Positions 42,655-53,265 are shown, counted from the stretch's first letter. The stretch: 64,000 bases of DNA from Hippopus hippopus (GCA_946811185.2 OX328106.1:44032311-44096310); one strand, 5' to 3'. Made by a program: numbers and translations. Notes: generated by a model not told the origin, from the sequence alone.

Positions 42655-42898
42655 GTTTTGGACAGATTGTGGGAAAACGAGAAAATAGTGGAAACCAGCA
42701 TTTTCTCCTTTTCCCACAAGGTTTCTACGCTGTCCAAGTCTTTCAGTTTATTGTACCAGTTTCGAATTTATCGTCTACGAATGCTTTCAGTTTGGCACAA
42801 ACGGTTAAAAGCATTTTTTTTTTCTTTTCCAAAAATGTTTTCAGAAAGCCTTCTTTAGCAAGGTTTTTAAAATACGATACTGGTCGGGGAAGGGTAAA
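42655..42898 (-). mobile_element. Family E MITE, rearranged
   Basis: gattgtgggaaaacgagaaa-atagtgg/aaaccagcattttctccttttcccaca hairpin, then minus-type ttatcgtctacgaatgcttt-cagtttggcac, then plus-type gttttcagaaagccttcttt..ggggaagggtaaa. Two opposed E pieces fused. Confidence 0.65.
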
Positions 42899-42903
42899 TC
42901 CAT

Positions 42904-43147
42904 TTGAGCCATGTGAAAAAGGGGGGGGGGGGTTTAATGCATCTGCAAAAAGTTTCGACCATGTCAGCCTGCGCAGTCCGCGCATGCTGCCATGGGTCGA
43001 AACTTTCTGCATGTCCAACGACCATTCCTCCTCATGATTTTTTTTTTTGACAAAATTGATGTCATGGATCCAGAACTGTGTGATCACTTGCTAGGTATAA
43101 TGCATTACAGAGATTTCTTAACCCTTCTTTTGCTAGAGCGAGGCTCA
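42904..43147 (+). mobile_element. Family A MITE
   Basis: tgagccatgtgaaaaa followed by a 12-G run, atctgcaaaaagtttcgacc-atgtcagcctgcgcag/tccgcgcatgctgccatggg-tcgaa hairpin, right end gctagagcgaggctca. Confidence 0.85.
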
Positions 43148-43552
43148 TTTATTAAGTTGTTGAAAGTTAAATGGATAAAAATAGTGTTGTTTACAAAATT
43201 GATTACATTCAACTAAGGATTTTGACCTTCTGCCTTTGTATAACCGCCATCAAAGAGGTCATCGGGTAGACTGGAAGCTGGATGTCCTGACTGACCGTCT
43301 TTGATATGATTAATAGCCGACTTTTTAGGGGGACATATAGCTAAACTTCGATGTGCAAGTCTTTTTTCAGGGGAATCCAAGAAAAATGATAATTTTAATC
43401 GTCAACTCAGACGGCTTTTACCTGGGATACAGATATGCATGTGAAGGATGCCCAATATCCTTATATCTTTTCTGTAAAATTTCTGATCCCTTTAGTCACG
43501 GATTAGATACGAAAGAAAAAAAACATTGTTAACACACTTAGTGAACTTCGAA

Positions 43553-43690
43553 GGTAGGCTAGTTCAGTCGATAGAGTTTCTAGGCCATGGCTTTAAAAAT
43601 GGCGACTTCAAATTCCAATCGTAGCAACTTTTTTCTTTTGTAATTATCATGGCGCTTTTCCTTGCTAAGAGTAAACAATTACATTCTGAT
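43553..43690 (+). mobile_element. SINE type 4, decayed
   Basis: ggctagttcagtcgatagag (A-box-like), acttcaaattccaatc (B-box-like), then gcttttccttgctaagagta-aacaattac. tRNA-like head without intact folding. Confidence 0.5.
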
Positions 43691-44209
43691 GAGTTTTTCG
43701 AATAAAAGATGAGGAAAAAAGAAATGTTTAAACAACAGTGGCATGCAGTTTCAGAGAAAGCTTTCTGAAATTTTTCTTCATTGAATAATGTACGAGTAAA
43801 ATCACATACATACGATGGCACGAATAGTACCCTGTATATACCGTCGTTTATATTTCCTAAATTTGAATTAAGGTATTTTTCGTCTGACAATCCAGGAAAC
43901 AGTTTTCTACAGTCGGGAATTAATAACGACATAAACCGTCAGGAAGCTGTATCCCTAATAATTTTGGTCGCGTTTGTGTTCTTTCAAAGAAGATTCTGTG
44001 CTTTGTAAATCGTAGAGTTATGTCATATTAGAATTCAAGGTAGTTGTGCTTTATTTATAAACCGTTGAATTATGCCTCTCTCTCCTTTAAGGGTAATGCT
44101 TTGGTAATGCGATGAGCGCAGTTAAAAAAAAAAAGGCACGAACAAACATGGAGTATTGTACATTTACTATCACTGGAACGTCAAAATAGTCGTAATGCTT
44201 GATTGACAC

Positions 44210-44430
44210 TTTCGCAAATAAAAAGTTTTTGACTCTTCCAGATTGAAGCATCTGCAGATGACAAATTTGAATGAATGTGATACAAATGAATCGATGATCT
44301 TCGACAGGGTAGAAAATATTGTTCGAATGGAAGAAAATGCTGGTAATAGCATTTTCTCCTTTTCCCAAGATGTTTCCAAAAGCTTTCTTCCTTAGTGTCG
44401 TTAAAACACGGGTTTGTTTGGGATACAGGT
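44210..44430 (+). mobile_element. Family E MITE
   Basis: agtttttgactcttccagat-tgaagcatctgcagatgac, hairpin ggaagaaaatgctgg/taatagcattttctcctttt, gtgtcgttaaaacacgggtt. Confidence 0.75.
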
Positions 44431-44652
44431 CAATACAGAATGTTTTACTTAATAGATCTGGCCGCTAGGACAGGTTCAAATCTTGAACATGGGTGACCAT
44501 GAAAAAGCCTAATTCTAGATTACCAAAAGCCAAAACAAGAAGAAATTGACCTGTGTTTAGCAAACCCCTGCTTCGACAAGCATTTTTTCGCCATCCCTTA
44601 GGTGCTTGCATGATTAATAAAGGTTTGACTTTGACTGATTGAAAGGTACTTG

Positions 44653-44855
44653 TCACTGCTTTCAACATTATTTGAGTTGTATGAAGTGGACAGCTCACTT
44701 TTTCATGTGTGTCCTAGTTTTCACAAGTTCTTGGACAGACATCTGGAGTGTCATGCCCAAGGAAACTCCTTCAAACTAAACACGCTTCGGGTGAGGATCG
44801 AACAGCTGAATGGTGAATCCTGTCCCTTCATCGCTGAGCCACGCATTACCCCAAA
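44653..44855 (-). mobile_element. tRNA-derived SINE, minus orientation, diverged
   Basis: ctgctttcaacattatttga is the SINE 3' end in reverse. On the minus strand gtaatgcgtggctcagcgat and gttcgatcctcaccc resemble A and B boxes. ORFs here are repeat-derived. Confidence 0.65.
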
Positions 44856-44881
44856 ACGGTTTGTCGATGAGCCATAAAATC

Positions 44882-45091
44882 TAACTCTTTCATCGCCAAA
44901 TAAATAATTCAGACTTCTTTGGACAGCTGAAACTACAATCCCCTGCAACTCAGAAAGATTTTACTCTTAAAGACTTGACTTATCCTGCGAACAGTAAAGC
45001 CCCAAGATCAGACTGCACGTTCTGTGCAGTCTGATCTTGGGTCTTTACTGTTCGCAAAAGCCCTTATTTGTACGCATGGAGCTGAAAGGAT
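44882..45091 (+). mobile_element. Family D MITE with symmetrical extended hairpin
   Basis: taactctttcatcgccaaat-aaat; hairpin gcgaacagtaaagccccaag-atcagactgcac pairs with gtgcagtctgatcttgggtc-tttactgttcgc, i.e. compensating changes on both arms relative to the family (usual tgtagatcaagatc). Ends tggagctgaaaggatta. Confidence 0.85.
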
Positions 45092-45449
45092 TAGGGCCTC
45101 GTTTGCAGATGATCAAATGCACATGCAAAGTTCTAACACAACGGTAGAAATCTGTCAAAATAGTTTAAGATATTAGTCTATTGAAAGCCGAATGAAGCTG
45201 ACGTGTATGTGATTTTACAGAAGTGATAGATCTTCTTAGATTAGACTTTCTGATGTGTTCGGATGTGTGCACAAAAAAAGAAATTAATCAAGCCTGGTTT
45301 GGTTGATGTATTGTCTGGTGTTTGTCTCTTGAAAAATAAACACAAAAGTAAAGTACTGTTCCATTCGCTTCTCTGTTGTCTCTGTGCTCAACGAGATTAA
45401 CATTTTTACTGCTAAATAAATCTTGAAAAATAAATAAATAAATAAATAA

Positions 45450-45690
45450 GCGGCGCTCTGGGAAAAGGGGGTTTAATGCATCTTCGTCATCAAGTTTACC
45501 AAGCATGTCTTCACATAATTATGGATCTATAAAATCAAGTTTTTCGAGCAGCCATCTGATGCATTATACCAAGCAGGCCATCATATAATTATGGATCCAT
45601 AAAATCCATTTTTTTCTTACAACTGACTCAATCCTTCGGAATTGACCAATAGCTAACAGTTTCGACCCAAAGCATTTGACCTGGTAAGAT
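45450..45690 (-). mobile_element. Family A MITE, minus, with internal duplication
   Basis: gcggcgctctgggaaaaggg. The segment taccaagcatgtcttcacat-aattatggatctataaaatc is repeated as taccaagcaggccatcatat-aattatggatccataaaatc. The hairpin and right end are lost after gtttcgacccaaagc. An (aaat)n run precedes it. Confidence 0.75.
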
Positions 45691-45833
45691 CAAATAAATC
45701 TCCATAATAGTACTTTTTTGATATACGTCGGAGGGTAAAAATGAATATTGACCCTTTGAATGGAAAAAGAAATTCTAACAATGACAGCACAATGGACCCC
45801 AAATAGTAGGCCTATCGAGTAACGAGCGAACGA

Positions 45834-46100
45834 GCAAACGAACGAATGTACGAACAAACGTTTTATTATAGTGACACATATTGCATCAATATACGAACAC
45901 AGTATTAGTGAAATATAAGAAGATTTTTAAACACCCGGCCGTGTTGGGCCTACATGTCACTTTAAACATAGTTATTAAATGTCATATAAGCACATACGTG
46001 TACATGTATGACAATTGAATGCTGATTCCTGAATAACCTTGGAATATACAGTAATTGACTATTATTATATATGTAAAGAGTTAACGGTTAGATGACTATG
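45834..46100 (-). mobile_element. Possible retroposon 3' end with (CGAA)n tail
   Basis: gagcgaacgagcaaacgaac-gaatgtacgaacaaacg followed by ttttattatagtgacac. On the minus strand this reads ..aataaaacg-(ttcg)n, the form of a non-LTR retroposon tail. No ORF in the body. Confidence 0.35.
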
Positions 46101-46101
46101 T

Positions 46102-46330
46102 AGTATAGAGTTCAAGAAAGAAAGTAAAAAAAATACTATCTGTATAAGATCTAGAGAGTTTGCACGGACTTGAAAAGCACTGAAGATAAATTTTGAAGAC
46201 TACAAGTACTTTTATTAGTATAGAGTTCAAGAAAGAAAGTAAAAAAAATACTATCTGTATAAGATCTAGAGAGTTTGCACGGACTTGAAAAGCACTGAAG
46301 ATAAATTTTGAAGACTACAAGTACTTTTCA
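46102..46330. repeat. 115-bp tandem duplication, nearly identical copies
   Basis: agtatagagttcaagaaaga..gactacaagtacttttatt is followed at once by a second copy starting at 46217; the copies differ only at the last bases. A very recent duplication or an assembly artefact. Confidence 0.95.
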
Positions 46331-46612
46331 TTGAGCAGATAGTGTAATAATACAGATAGAGTAATCTCTAGATTTAGAAGCATGTTTCCATTCCGCTCCG
46401 TCGTATTAAATTGTTCTATTTTCAGACTGATCATTAGCCTTTTACAACACTGTTTCCTTTTACAGGTAATTAATACCCTGGGGAATATTTTGCTTGTCAT
46501 TAAATCTAATTTTGAGCCTTTGATGTTTTATAATATGTCTTGCCCTTAACTCGTTCACCGTGGGTTGTTGATACTATTGACCACAGAACGTGCTTTCTAA
46601 TATTGTATCCAT

Positions 46613-46885
46613 ATATGGTTTGCCAAACGCGAAAAGGGGCATTCGGATATTTGCCTAAAGGGGCCTTCGTCGTAGATCAGCCTGCGCAATCCGCGCAGAC
46701 TAATCCGAAGCGACTCTTTCCGTTTTTATGTAATTTTCTGTTTTGTGCAAGTCTACTGTAGGACAAAATCTGATGTAGTCGTAAAGTGCCGTCTCGGATT
46801 AGCCTGCGCGGACTGCGCAGGCTGATCCGAGACCACACTTTACGCAAATGTCCGAATACCCCTTTTCACGTGTTGCAGGCCATAT
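46613..46885. mobile_element. Family B MITE nested in family D
   Basis: atatggtttgccaaacgcga-aaaggggcattcgg, first hairpin ttagatcagcctgcgcaa/tccgcgcagactaatc, second hairpin ggattagcctgcgcg/gactgcgcaggctgatcc, end acgtgttgcaggccatat. Two complete hairpins are retained. Confidence 0.9.
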
Positions 46886-46978
46886 ATACCGTCCGCTTGG
46901 TTATATACGCCCATAAGATAGATCTTTTTGAATTATAGCGGCTTATATTTTCAGCCGTCGAAAGAGGTATAATGGATA

Positions 46979-47240
46979 TGAGCCATGCTCTGGCAAAAGG
47001 GGGCTTAATGCATCTCCATGGTGCTTTATACAAGCAAGACATCACCTTATTATGGATCCGTAAAATCCACTTGGTCAATTAACTGACTGAATCACGAGAA
47101 TGAATTATCCTTTGACATGCAGAAAATTTAAAGATAGCGAAAAGTTTCGGCCCATGTCAGCCTGAGCGGACTGCGCAGGCTGACGTGCGTCGATACTTTT
47201 CGAAAATTCATAAAGCCTCCTTTTTACAGAGCACGACTCA
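46979..47240 (-). mobile_element. Family A MITE nested in family D
   Basis: tgagccatgctctggcaaaa..gcgaaaagtttcggcccatg-tcagcctgagcg/gactgcgcaggctgacgtg..cagagcacgactca. TA stands on both sides, consistent with a TA (or ATAT) target duplication. Confidence 0.9.
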
Positions 47241-47285
47241 TATATTTCGTGCTGAAAGAGTGAAAAAAAAAAAAAGCTAAATGAC

Positions 47286-47606
47286 TTGATGAGGTGCCTC
47301 CTCAGACGGTACAAATCAGGACCAGACTGTGATAATGGCACTCATTATGTAAAATCGTTTTTTGATTGGTCGAAATCGGGTCATGTGACGAAAAAACCGT
47401 CATACCATTTTTCGATGAACGCACGTTGTCTGTGCATGTCATATTCTTCGAAGATTCAACCTGTCTGCTATGACGCATCACCCATCCCCCGAATATTCGG
47501 GAAAAGTAGGGCTTACAGCGAAGCTATTAGCCTATTACCCAAGTATGTAGGGGCTGTTTTAATAAATGGCTGGTGCATAGGTTACCTGCTAGCTGATCAT
47601 AACTGA
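47286..47606 (+). CDS. Unrecognised 106-codon ORF, probably not a gene
   Basis: Longest ORF outside clear repeats in 47.3-48.2 kb. No domain seen. Its N-terminal half includes a gattggtcgaaatcgggtca-tgtgacg stretch (CCAAT- and E-box-like), more typical of regulatory DNA. A perfect 14-bp palindrome cccgaatattcggg lies at 47488. Confidence 0.1.
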   Translation: MMRCLLRRYKSGPDCDNGTHYVKSFFDWSKSGHVTKKPSYHFSMNARCLCMSYSSKIQPVCYDASPIPRIFGKSRAYSEAISLLPKYVGAVLINGWCIGYLLADHN

Positions 47607-48244
47607 ATGAATCGCACCAGGTAGCGTTTTATTGAGTAAACGTTTATTTTATTTTGAAATTCAAAGTAACGGTTGTCGTTTTGAAAAAATAGTCCGCTTC
47701 TGTACCCAGAATGCCCATATTAGACAGATGTGTATTTGTAGAATGCCATCTAGCGGGAGATAATGGATGAACGCAATAAGACTACTTTTGGTTTTTCCAA
47801 GTTGTTGTGTATTATCTAATTTTAGATTACATGCTCGCTCTTTATGTGCTATTTTTAGAGTTCAGTCGCTGAATCAGTCAAATACTGAAAGACTGATTTC
47901 TTTTGCTTAAAAAACTTGAAAAAGAAAACTCCCGAATAAACCTGGACAAACTGATGAACATTAATCTGTATTTGCACCCTAAACTCATAAAAAATACACC
48001 GTGCCAAAAGTGAATCAAGGATTGAATGGTCGACGTCATCAGTTACATCATTCAATACGTCAGCGGTCGATTTCTATGAAGCCAAGGTCACTAAATTAAA
48101 TTAAGTGCACTGCGTAAACAGAAAATTTACTCTAAATGAAGTTGATTTCTTGTTTCATTACGGAGTTGTTCTAAGTTTGTTTATCGCGAGGATTAAGTTT
48201 AAAAGAGCATGGTTAACAGATGACTATTGATCAGAAAAAAACTC

Positions 48245-48385
48245 ATCGTGGATATGATAGAAAGTGTAGTGAAAGCTAGAAGTGTTGGAGAAAGGATCAG
48301 ACGAAGTGAATGCACTGTGTCAAGAATTTTAAATTGTTGGCGTGATAGGGATGATATTTAAAACAAGCCTAGAACTAGGAGACAA
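48245..48385 (+). pseudogene. Tc1-type transposase, N-terminal DNA-binding remnant
   Basis: Translation from 48256 reads KARSVGERIRRSECTVSRIL then NCWRDRDDI, a stop, and NKPRTRRQ. This matches the paired-like helix-turn-helix (..GRSxxTVSRIxxRW) and the linker (..KxRPRxGRP) of Tc1 transposases. It contains an internal stop, and a frameshift upstream at about 48250. A 20-A run follows and the catalytic domain is absent. Confidence 0.7.
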
Positions 48386-48723
48386 AAAAAAAAAAAAAAA
48401 AAAATGAAGAATTAACAGCTGTGACACTGTTCTTTACATTCTAATACGTGGTTCATAAAACGTTGTCGTCATTCGATTCATAGCTTGCAAGAAAACTCGG
48501 ATAGTCTTATATTGGCTTCATGTAGATACCCATCGAGAAAAGATCTGCCGACGGTATGTAGACCTATTCTTTACAAAATATCTATAAAAAGGTCACTCGA
48601 ATGAACATATCGTCCACACAGCCGCAAGTTTAGATAGTTGATTGGATTTTTTCATAGACAGTATCAGAAATTTCCATTTTGTTTGATAAATCATTTAAAG
48701 TATTGATTTCAAAAGACGATTAA

Positions 48724-48848
48724 ACCCCATGATTAAGTCGGTTGTTCTATAGAGAGAATTTTATAGATTTTAGAATTATGTGATGGCTTGCTTAGTATCA
48801 TGTATCACGGAGATGTATTGACCTCCTTTTGCTAGAGCGCTGCTTTTA
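48724..48848 (+). mobile_element. Family A MITE, right half
   Basis: aaaccccatgattaagtcgg-ttgttc, agaattatgtgatggcttgc-ttagtatcatg, cctccttttgctagagcgct-gctt. The hairpin half is missing. Confidence 0.8.
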
Positions 48849-48910
48849 TGTAAAGCAGACTAAACACATTGAGAAAGGTGCGCTCTGATGCTCAATTTAC
48901 TTTTTTTACC

Positions 48911-49167
48911 ATATGGCCTGCAACACACGAAAAGGGGCATTCGGACATTTGCGTAAAGTATCGTCTCGGATTAGCCTGCACAGTCCGCACAGGCTAGATC
49001 TAATCCGAAACGACACTTCCCGTTTTTATGTAATTTTCTGTTTTGCGCAAGTCTACTGTAGCACAAAATCTAATGTAGTCGTAAAGTGCCATCTCGGATT
49101 AGCCTGCGCGGACTGTGAAACTTTACGCAAATGTCCGAATGCCCCTTTTCGCGTGTTGCAAGCCAAT
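48911..49167. mobile_element. Family B MITE
   Basis: atatggcctgcaacacacga, hairpin ctcggattagcctgcacag/tccgcacaggctagatctaa-tccga with a 6-base insertion, second hairpin deleted on one arm (gcctgcgcggactgtgaaac), end gcgtgttgcaagccaatt. The 89-codon ORF is repeat translation. Confidence 0.9.
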
Positions 49168-49302
49168 TATGAAGTATCATAAATATCATACTGTTATTAG
49201 TTTCTGTTTCATCTATAATTATTGTTTTCCAGGAAAAATTTTTGGAAAATTTTGATGCTTTTTAGCTTATGCCTTTCAGAGATATTATCGTATACTAAAT
49301 AA

Positions 49303-49508
49303 TATTTTACGCCGTTTTCAATATTATTTTAGTCACATCACAGAGATTGATCACTTTCATTCATGTATGTCCTGGATTTCTCATATAGGTTAGGGCTCTG
49401 AAGTGCCGTGCCGAAGGACACCCCCACGAAAAACTCGGTTCTCTGAGTTAAGGTCGAACCTGCGGCATCCGGGTTTCGAATCCTGCACATCCACAACGCG
49501 GTACCACC
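49303..49508 (-). mobile_element. SINE (type 5), minus orientation
   Basis: tttacgccgttttcaatatt-attttagtcacatca is the 3' end in reverse. Then tcctggatttctcatatagg and agggctctgaagtgccg (shared with 52705-52916), and reverse B-box-like gtttcgaatcctgc. Confidence 0.7.
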
Positions 49509-49509
49509 C

Positions 49510-49640
49510 AAATAAATAAATGAATGAATAAATAAATAAATAAATAAACGAAAGAAAGAAAGAATGAAAGAATGGATGAATGAATGAATGAATGAAAACA
49601 CACACACACAAACGCACACATACACACGCAAACGCCATTT
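49510..49640. repeat. Compound microsatellite (AAAT/AATG/AAAG/CA)
   Basis: Consecutive runs of aaat, gaatgaat, gaaagaaag, aatgaatg then acacacacac. The two minus-strand ORFs across it (82 and 103 codons) are low-complexity artefacts. Confidence 0.95.
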
Positions 49641-50022
49641 TACAAGCAAAATGTTTTGGGGAAACTTTTTTTAAAAGTCCCTAAGTAAACACAGTAAAGA
49701 GTGCATTTGTTATTGAGCTTTTAATCCCTATTTGACGCAGAGGCGACCACATTTTATTGCATAAAACAAAGGGTCGAATCGATACATGCGTGGGAGAAAT
49801 GCGAAATAAAACGTTTAATTGTCTTACATGCGCATAGAAAAACAACGGGAGAGAGATCTAATAGATCTACGACACCTTTTCTTTGTTAATGAACCCGGCG
49901 AGGGATGGCCATGTCATTGATTGTAATTAATGAGTAAGGATTTATCTGGAGTTTGATTTTGTTTATTTGCTCGAAAGCTATCTCAATATCAATATTTATA
50001 CATTATACTGAACAAAAAATAT

Positions 50023-50270
50023 TGAGTCACGCTGAAAAGAGTGTTTGGTGCACAGGCAAAATGAGTCGACTTTTGTTAGCCTGCGCAGTCTGCGCAGGCC
50101 GACATGAGTCGATACATTTTGCTATTTGTAAATTTTCTGCCTGTCCATGGACTATTATTTTTTCTCATTATTCAGTCAGTTGTTTGACAAAGTATATTTT
50201 ATGGATCCATAATTATGTCATAACTTACTTGGTGCACTACGAAGAACCGATTTTGCTAGAGTGCCGTTTT
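50023..50270 (+). mobile_element. Family A MITE
   Basis: tgagtcacgctgaaaagagt, gtcgacttttgttagcctgc-gcag/tctgcgcaggccgacatgag-tcgat, right end ttttgctagagtgccgtttt. Confidence 0.85.
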
Positions 50271-50889
50271 ATTAAAAAATATTCAAAAAACAATTACATG
50301 TATATATATATTTAGGATTTTTTCAAAGGGTGTAAAAAGACTTGGTGTAGGAGCATGCTCTGGTAACATGTAATTTTGCCTTTTCAAACACTGATTTTCA
50401 AAACTTTCAGCGCTGCGGGGATACTAGAACTTGTGTATTTAAGCTTGAAGATTGCCATAAATGATATCAAATGGACCAATTATTCAATAAGAACTTTATA
50501 TATAATCAAATCCGCAAATTCCGATATTCCACGTCAACCTCTCACAACGGCTTATTCCGCGCATAGGATCGTCAGTGAACATGCCCATGTTCGGGACCTT
50601 TCGTGAAGTCGGAAGGCAAAATCAAATTACAGATATTTTCATATATATTATATATATAATATTCATACCCGTGTACGTTAAAATCATCAGACATACGTGT
50701 AAAGCTTTCATACTATCATCGCCCAAATCACTGGAGCCAAGAATCGCACTAGCTGAAATGTACTATCGTGATATTTTACGGTCTGATAAGGAAAGACAAC
50801 AAAAATCAACAACAACAACAACAACGACGACGACAAAAATTATTACGTTTGTTTCTTGTATTCATCTGAAGGACTATGTCAGACAAGAT

Positions 50890-51410
50890 TTCAGCCATGC
50901 TCTGTGCGAAGAGTACAATGCATCTGCAAAAAGTATCGATCTATGTCAGCCTGCGCAGTCCGCGCAGGCTGACATAAGTCGAAACTTTTTGCTCCTTGTA
51001 AATTTTCTGCATGTCAAAGGGCCATTCCATCTCCAGATTCAATCAGTTACTAGACGAAGTGGTTTTCATGGATACTTAATTAGATGATGACTTGCGTAGT
51101 AAATGCTGCACTGTGACAGTTAAAATTTTCCCTCCACAGATCTATACTTTCATTACTGAAAATATCCATTTCACCTATTCACTTATTTACATGTACTTTT
51201 TTGATGTTTGATAATAGATAGATCGTTTGGAATTGTAAATAGCATACTGAAAAAAAAAAAAAAAATCGGGTGACTAAATGCATATACGAGTAATTTAGAA
51301 TTTATATACAATGTGTATGACTATAAAGTTCGTAGTTTTTTTCAAATAAACGATGTTCTGTTCTGTTCTGTGATGCATTAAATCCCCCTTTTCCCAGAGA
51401 GCGGTTCATT
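50890..51410 (+). mobile_element. Family A MITE split by a retroposon-like insertion
   Basis: Left part: cagccatgctctgtgcgaag..gatctatgtcagcctgcgca-g/tccgcgcaggctgacataag-tcgaa..gatgacttgcgtagtaaatg-ctgcactgtga. Right part from 51368: ctgtgatgcattaaatcccc..cagagagcggttca. Joined, these give the normal A layout. Confidence 0.85.
51117..51367 (+). mobile_element. Retroposon-like insertion with (TTCTG)n tail
   Basis: About 250 bp between two CTGTGA copies (51111-51116 and 51368-51373), the putative target duplication. The 3' end is aaataaacgatgttctgttc-tgttctg, a short tandem tail as in non-LTR elements. An internal A run is at 51250-51267. No ORF. Confidence 0.6.
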
Positions 51411-52430
51411 TCATTTCATCTCATGCAGGTGTTTGAAAGAAAACCCATTTTGATCTTAATCGCTATCGTGCAGGCATCTGATGGCATGTCATGTGATCTA
51501 ATTACCTTCTGCAGGACGACCTTTTTCGTCCTGCGGTAGATATCTTATGGGAAAATTATTGTGACAGAAGGAGAAATTTCTCTTGCTGTTTGCCACATTT
51601 TTTCTCATCTTATATTTAAAAAACCTACTCAAGCATCAAACCTTAATACTTGTTGAATTTCCGTATTGAAAAAATAGCCACGATTTAAAAGCTGCCTTCC
51701 GCAAATTCGTTTACGGAAGTGATAAATTACAGAAGAATTATTCGATCATACAATAGAGATATACTTTCAGACAAATTCCCCGCGTTTTCCACGAAATAAT
51801 TCAATTAACGTGACTTTGACTGACGTAACGTCTGGCAAGGTTTTTGCCAATTCTATGTCAGTTTTTAACCGGACTCCAGTCTGTTATTAGTATGATGTAT
51901 AGCAGACGATATTCAAACAAGAAATATCTTTAAAAAAGGTAGAAGCCGTAAGTGTATTTGGATAACTGGTGACGCTTAGAAAAATATCAAAATTACCGAA
52001 CAGTACAAAAAAAGGATCATCCTATATCATACAAGTTTGCCATGGTGTCAATAAAGGCCCTATATAGGGTATCGATTGGCGGTATCAAATGCTTGTATAT
52101 TAATGTCATAAATGTGCAAGCAAGTAGGCCAGCAGGGTCCCCCAGAATAAACATGTGAACATTTTCGACCAATCGTGAATTACCATCTATTCATTCGGTT
52201 TCATCATATCAAGAAGTAGATCAAAAACCAGCGCATACAGCTACGCAGAAAAATATAATGTGCTTGCTTAGAACAGGTGCTTACCAGAACAGGTACGAGA
52301 CAGAAGGGTCAGTCTCATCTTTGAACCCCACTTTCCGATAAGGTGGGGTACGGACATTGGAACCGCAATATTTGAGTTTTAAATATTGGCTTTAAGTTTT
52401 TCAATTAGTTTATTTGACAACTGTTTCAGG
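51411..52430. other. About 1 kb with no recognised feature
   Basis: Contains a short inverted cgtcctgc / gcaggacg at 51511-51535 and gaggagaaattt-like text, but no full element or coding signal. Confidence 0.45.
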
Positions 52431-52579
52431 GATATGATTTATCCCACGCAACAATCCAGAGGGTCACATAAGTTATCCCGAAGTAAGATTTATTGTCTGT
52501 GACCCAGAGGCTTTTCCTTTGTGCTAGAGAGAGCCCAACGGTGAATCTTTTGCAAGCCCAGGCAACCAGAGGCCGACGT

Positions 52580-53265
52580 TTCACACCATAAGGCCATGAC
52601 TGTAATTAAAAAAAAAAATGATTTCTCGCTTGCAACTTTGGCGAGAGGTTCATATGTTACTGATCCCTTGTAGATGTATGTAGAATTATGTCCACTTATG
52701 AGGATCCTACGTGGCACAACAGAGAAATCGTAGGATTCGAAACCTAGATGCTCCGGGTTCAATCTTCGATTGAAGAACTGGATTTTTCATGGAGATGTTC
52801 TCGGGCAAAACACTTCAGAGCCCTAGCCATGTACTGGTGAAGCGGAGGACATTCATAAATAAGAGAGCTGTTGCCCTAATATAACGGAAATAATGTTGAC
52901 GAGGATGTATAACGCCATTCTATAAATCATTTACTACATAAACTACTGACTCCAGATGTAATAAAAGAAACAAAATGATTTCATGCAAGTAATTTTGACA
53001 AGAGATGCCCATACTATTGATTCCTTGTAGGTGTAATTAGATTTATCGCCCACCCCAATTCTTGCTTTTTTGAAGTAAAACGATTCAAACCTTGAACCCT
53101 GTGTAACCTTTGGTAACCAAGGTCCAAAATTGTACAACATAAACACTGGTCTCCTGTAAAGATGTAATTAAAGTAACAAAGTAAGTTCTAGCGAGCGACT
53201 ATGACGACGGGCGCCAATTTCATCGATTCACTGTAGAGTTAATTAGATATATTGTCGACCGAGAG
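52580..53265. repeat. Three diverged direct repeats with a SINE between the first two
   Basis: The motif tgtaat.aaa, then ttgcaactttggcgagaggt or its variants, then tgattccttgtag.tgtaatt-agat, occurs at about 52598-52690, 52955-53050 and 53160-53250. The units are heavily diverged, so this is an old array or repeat cluster. Confidence 0.5.
52705..52916 (+). mobile_element. SINE (type 5), plus orientation
   Basis: gggttcaatcttcgattgaa head region, acacttcagagccctagcca, 3' end ataacggaaataatgttgac-gaggatgtataacgcc. Partner of the minus copy at 49303-49508. Confidence 0.65.

Larger units (their letters stand above)
46552..47260 (-). mobile_element. Family D MITE carrying nested B and A elements
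   Basis: D pieces: 46552-46612 (ttaactcgttcaccgtgggt, cacagaacgtgctttctaat-attgtatccat), 46886-46978 (ataccgtccgcttggttata, ttatattttcagccgtcgaa-agagg) and 47241-47260 (tatatttcgtgctgaaagag). In order they rebuild the layout of the D copy at 40143. Confidence 0.8.

Noticed and set aside
48913..49182. ORF MACNTRKGAFGHLRK.., recurring in several ORFs
   Set aside because: Translation of family B ends; the same frame is open only because the repeat has few stops.
49338..49649. Histidine/serine-rich ORFs
   Set aside because: Pure microsatellite translation of (gaat)n/(aaat)n/(ca)n.
50575..51087. Longest ORF in the window (170 codons, plus)
   Set aside because: Half of it translates a family A MITE, and it contains low-complexity Thr from (aac)n. 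No domain.
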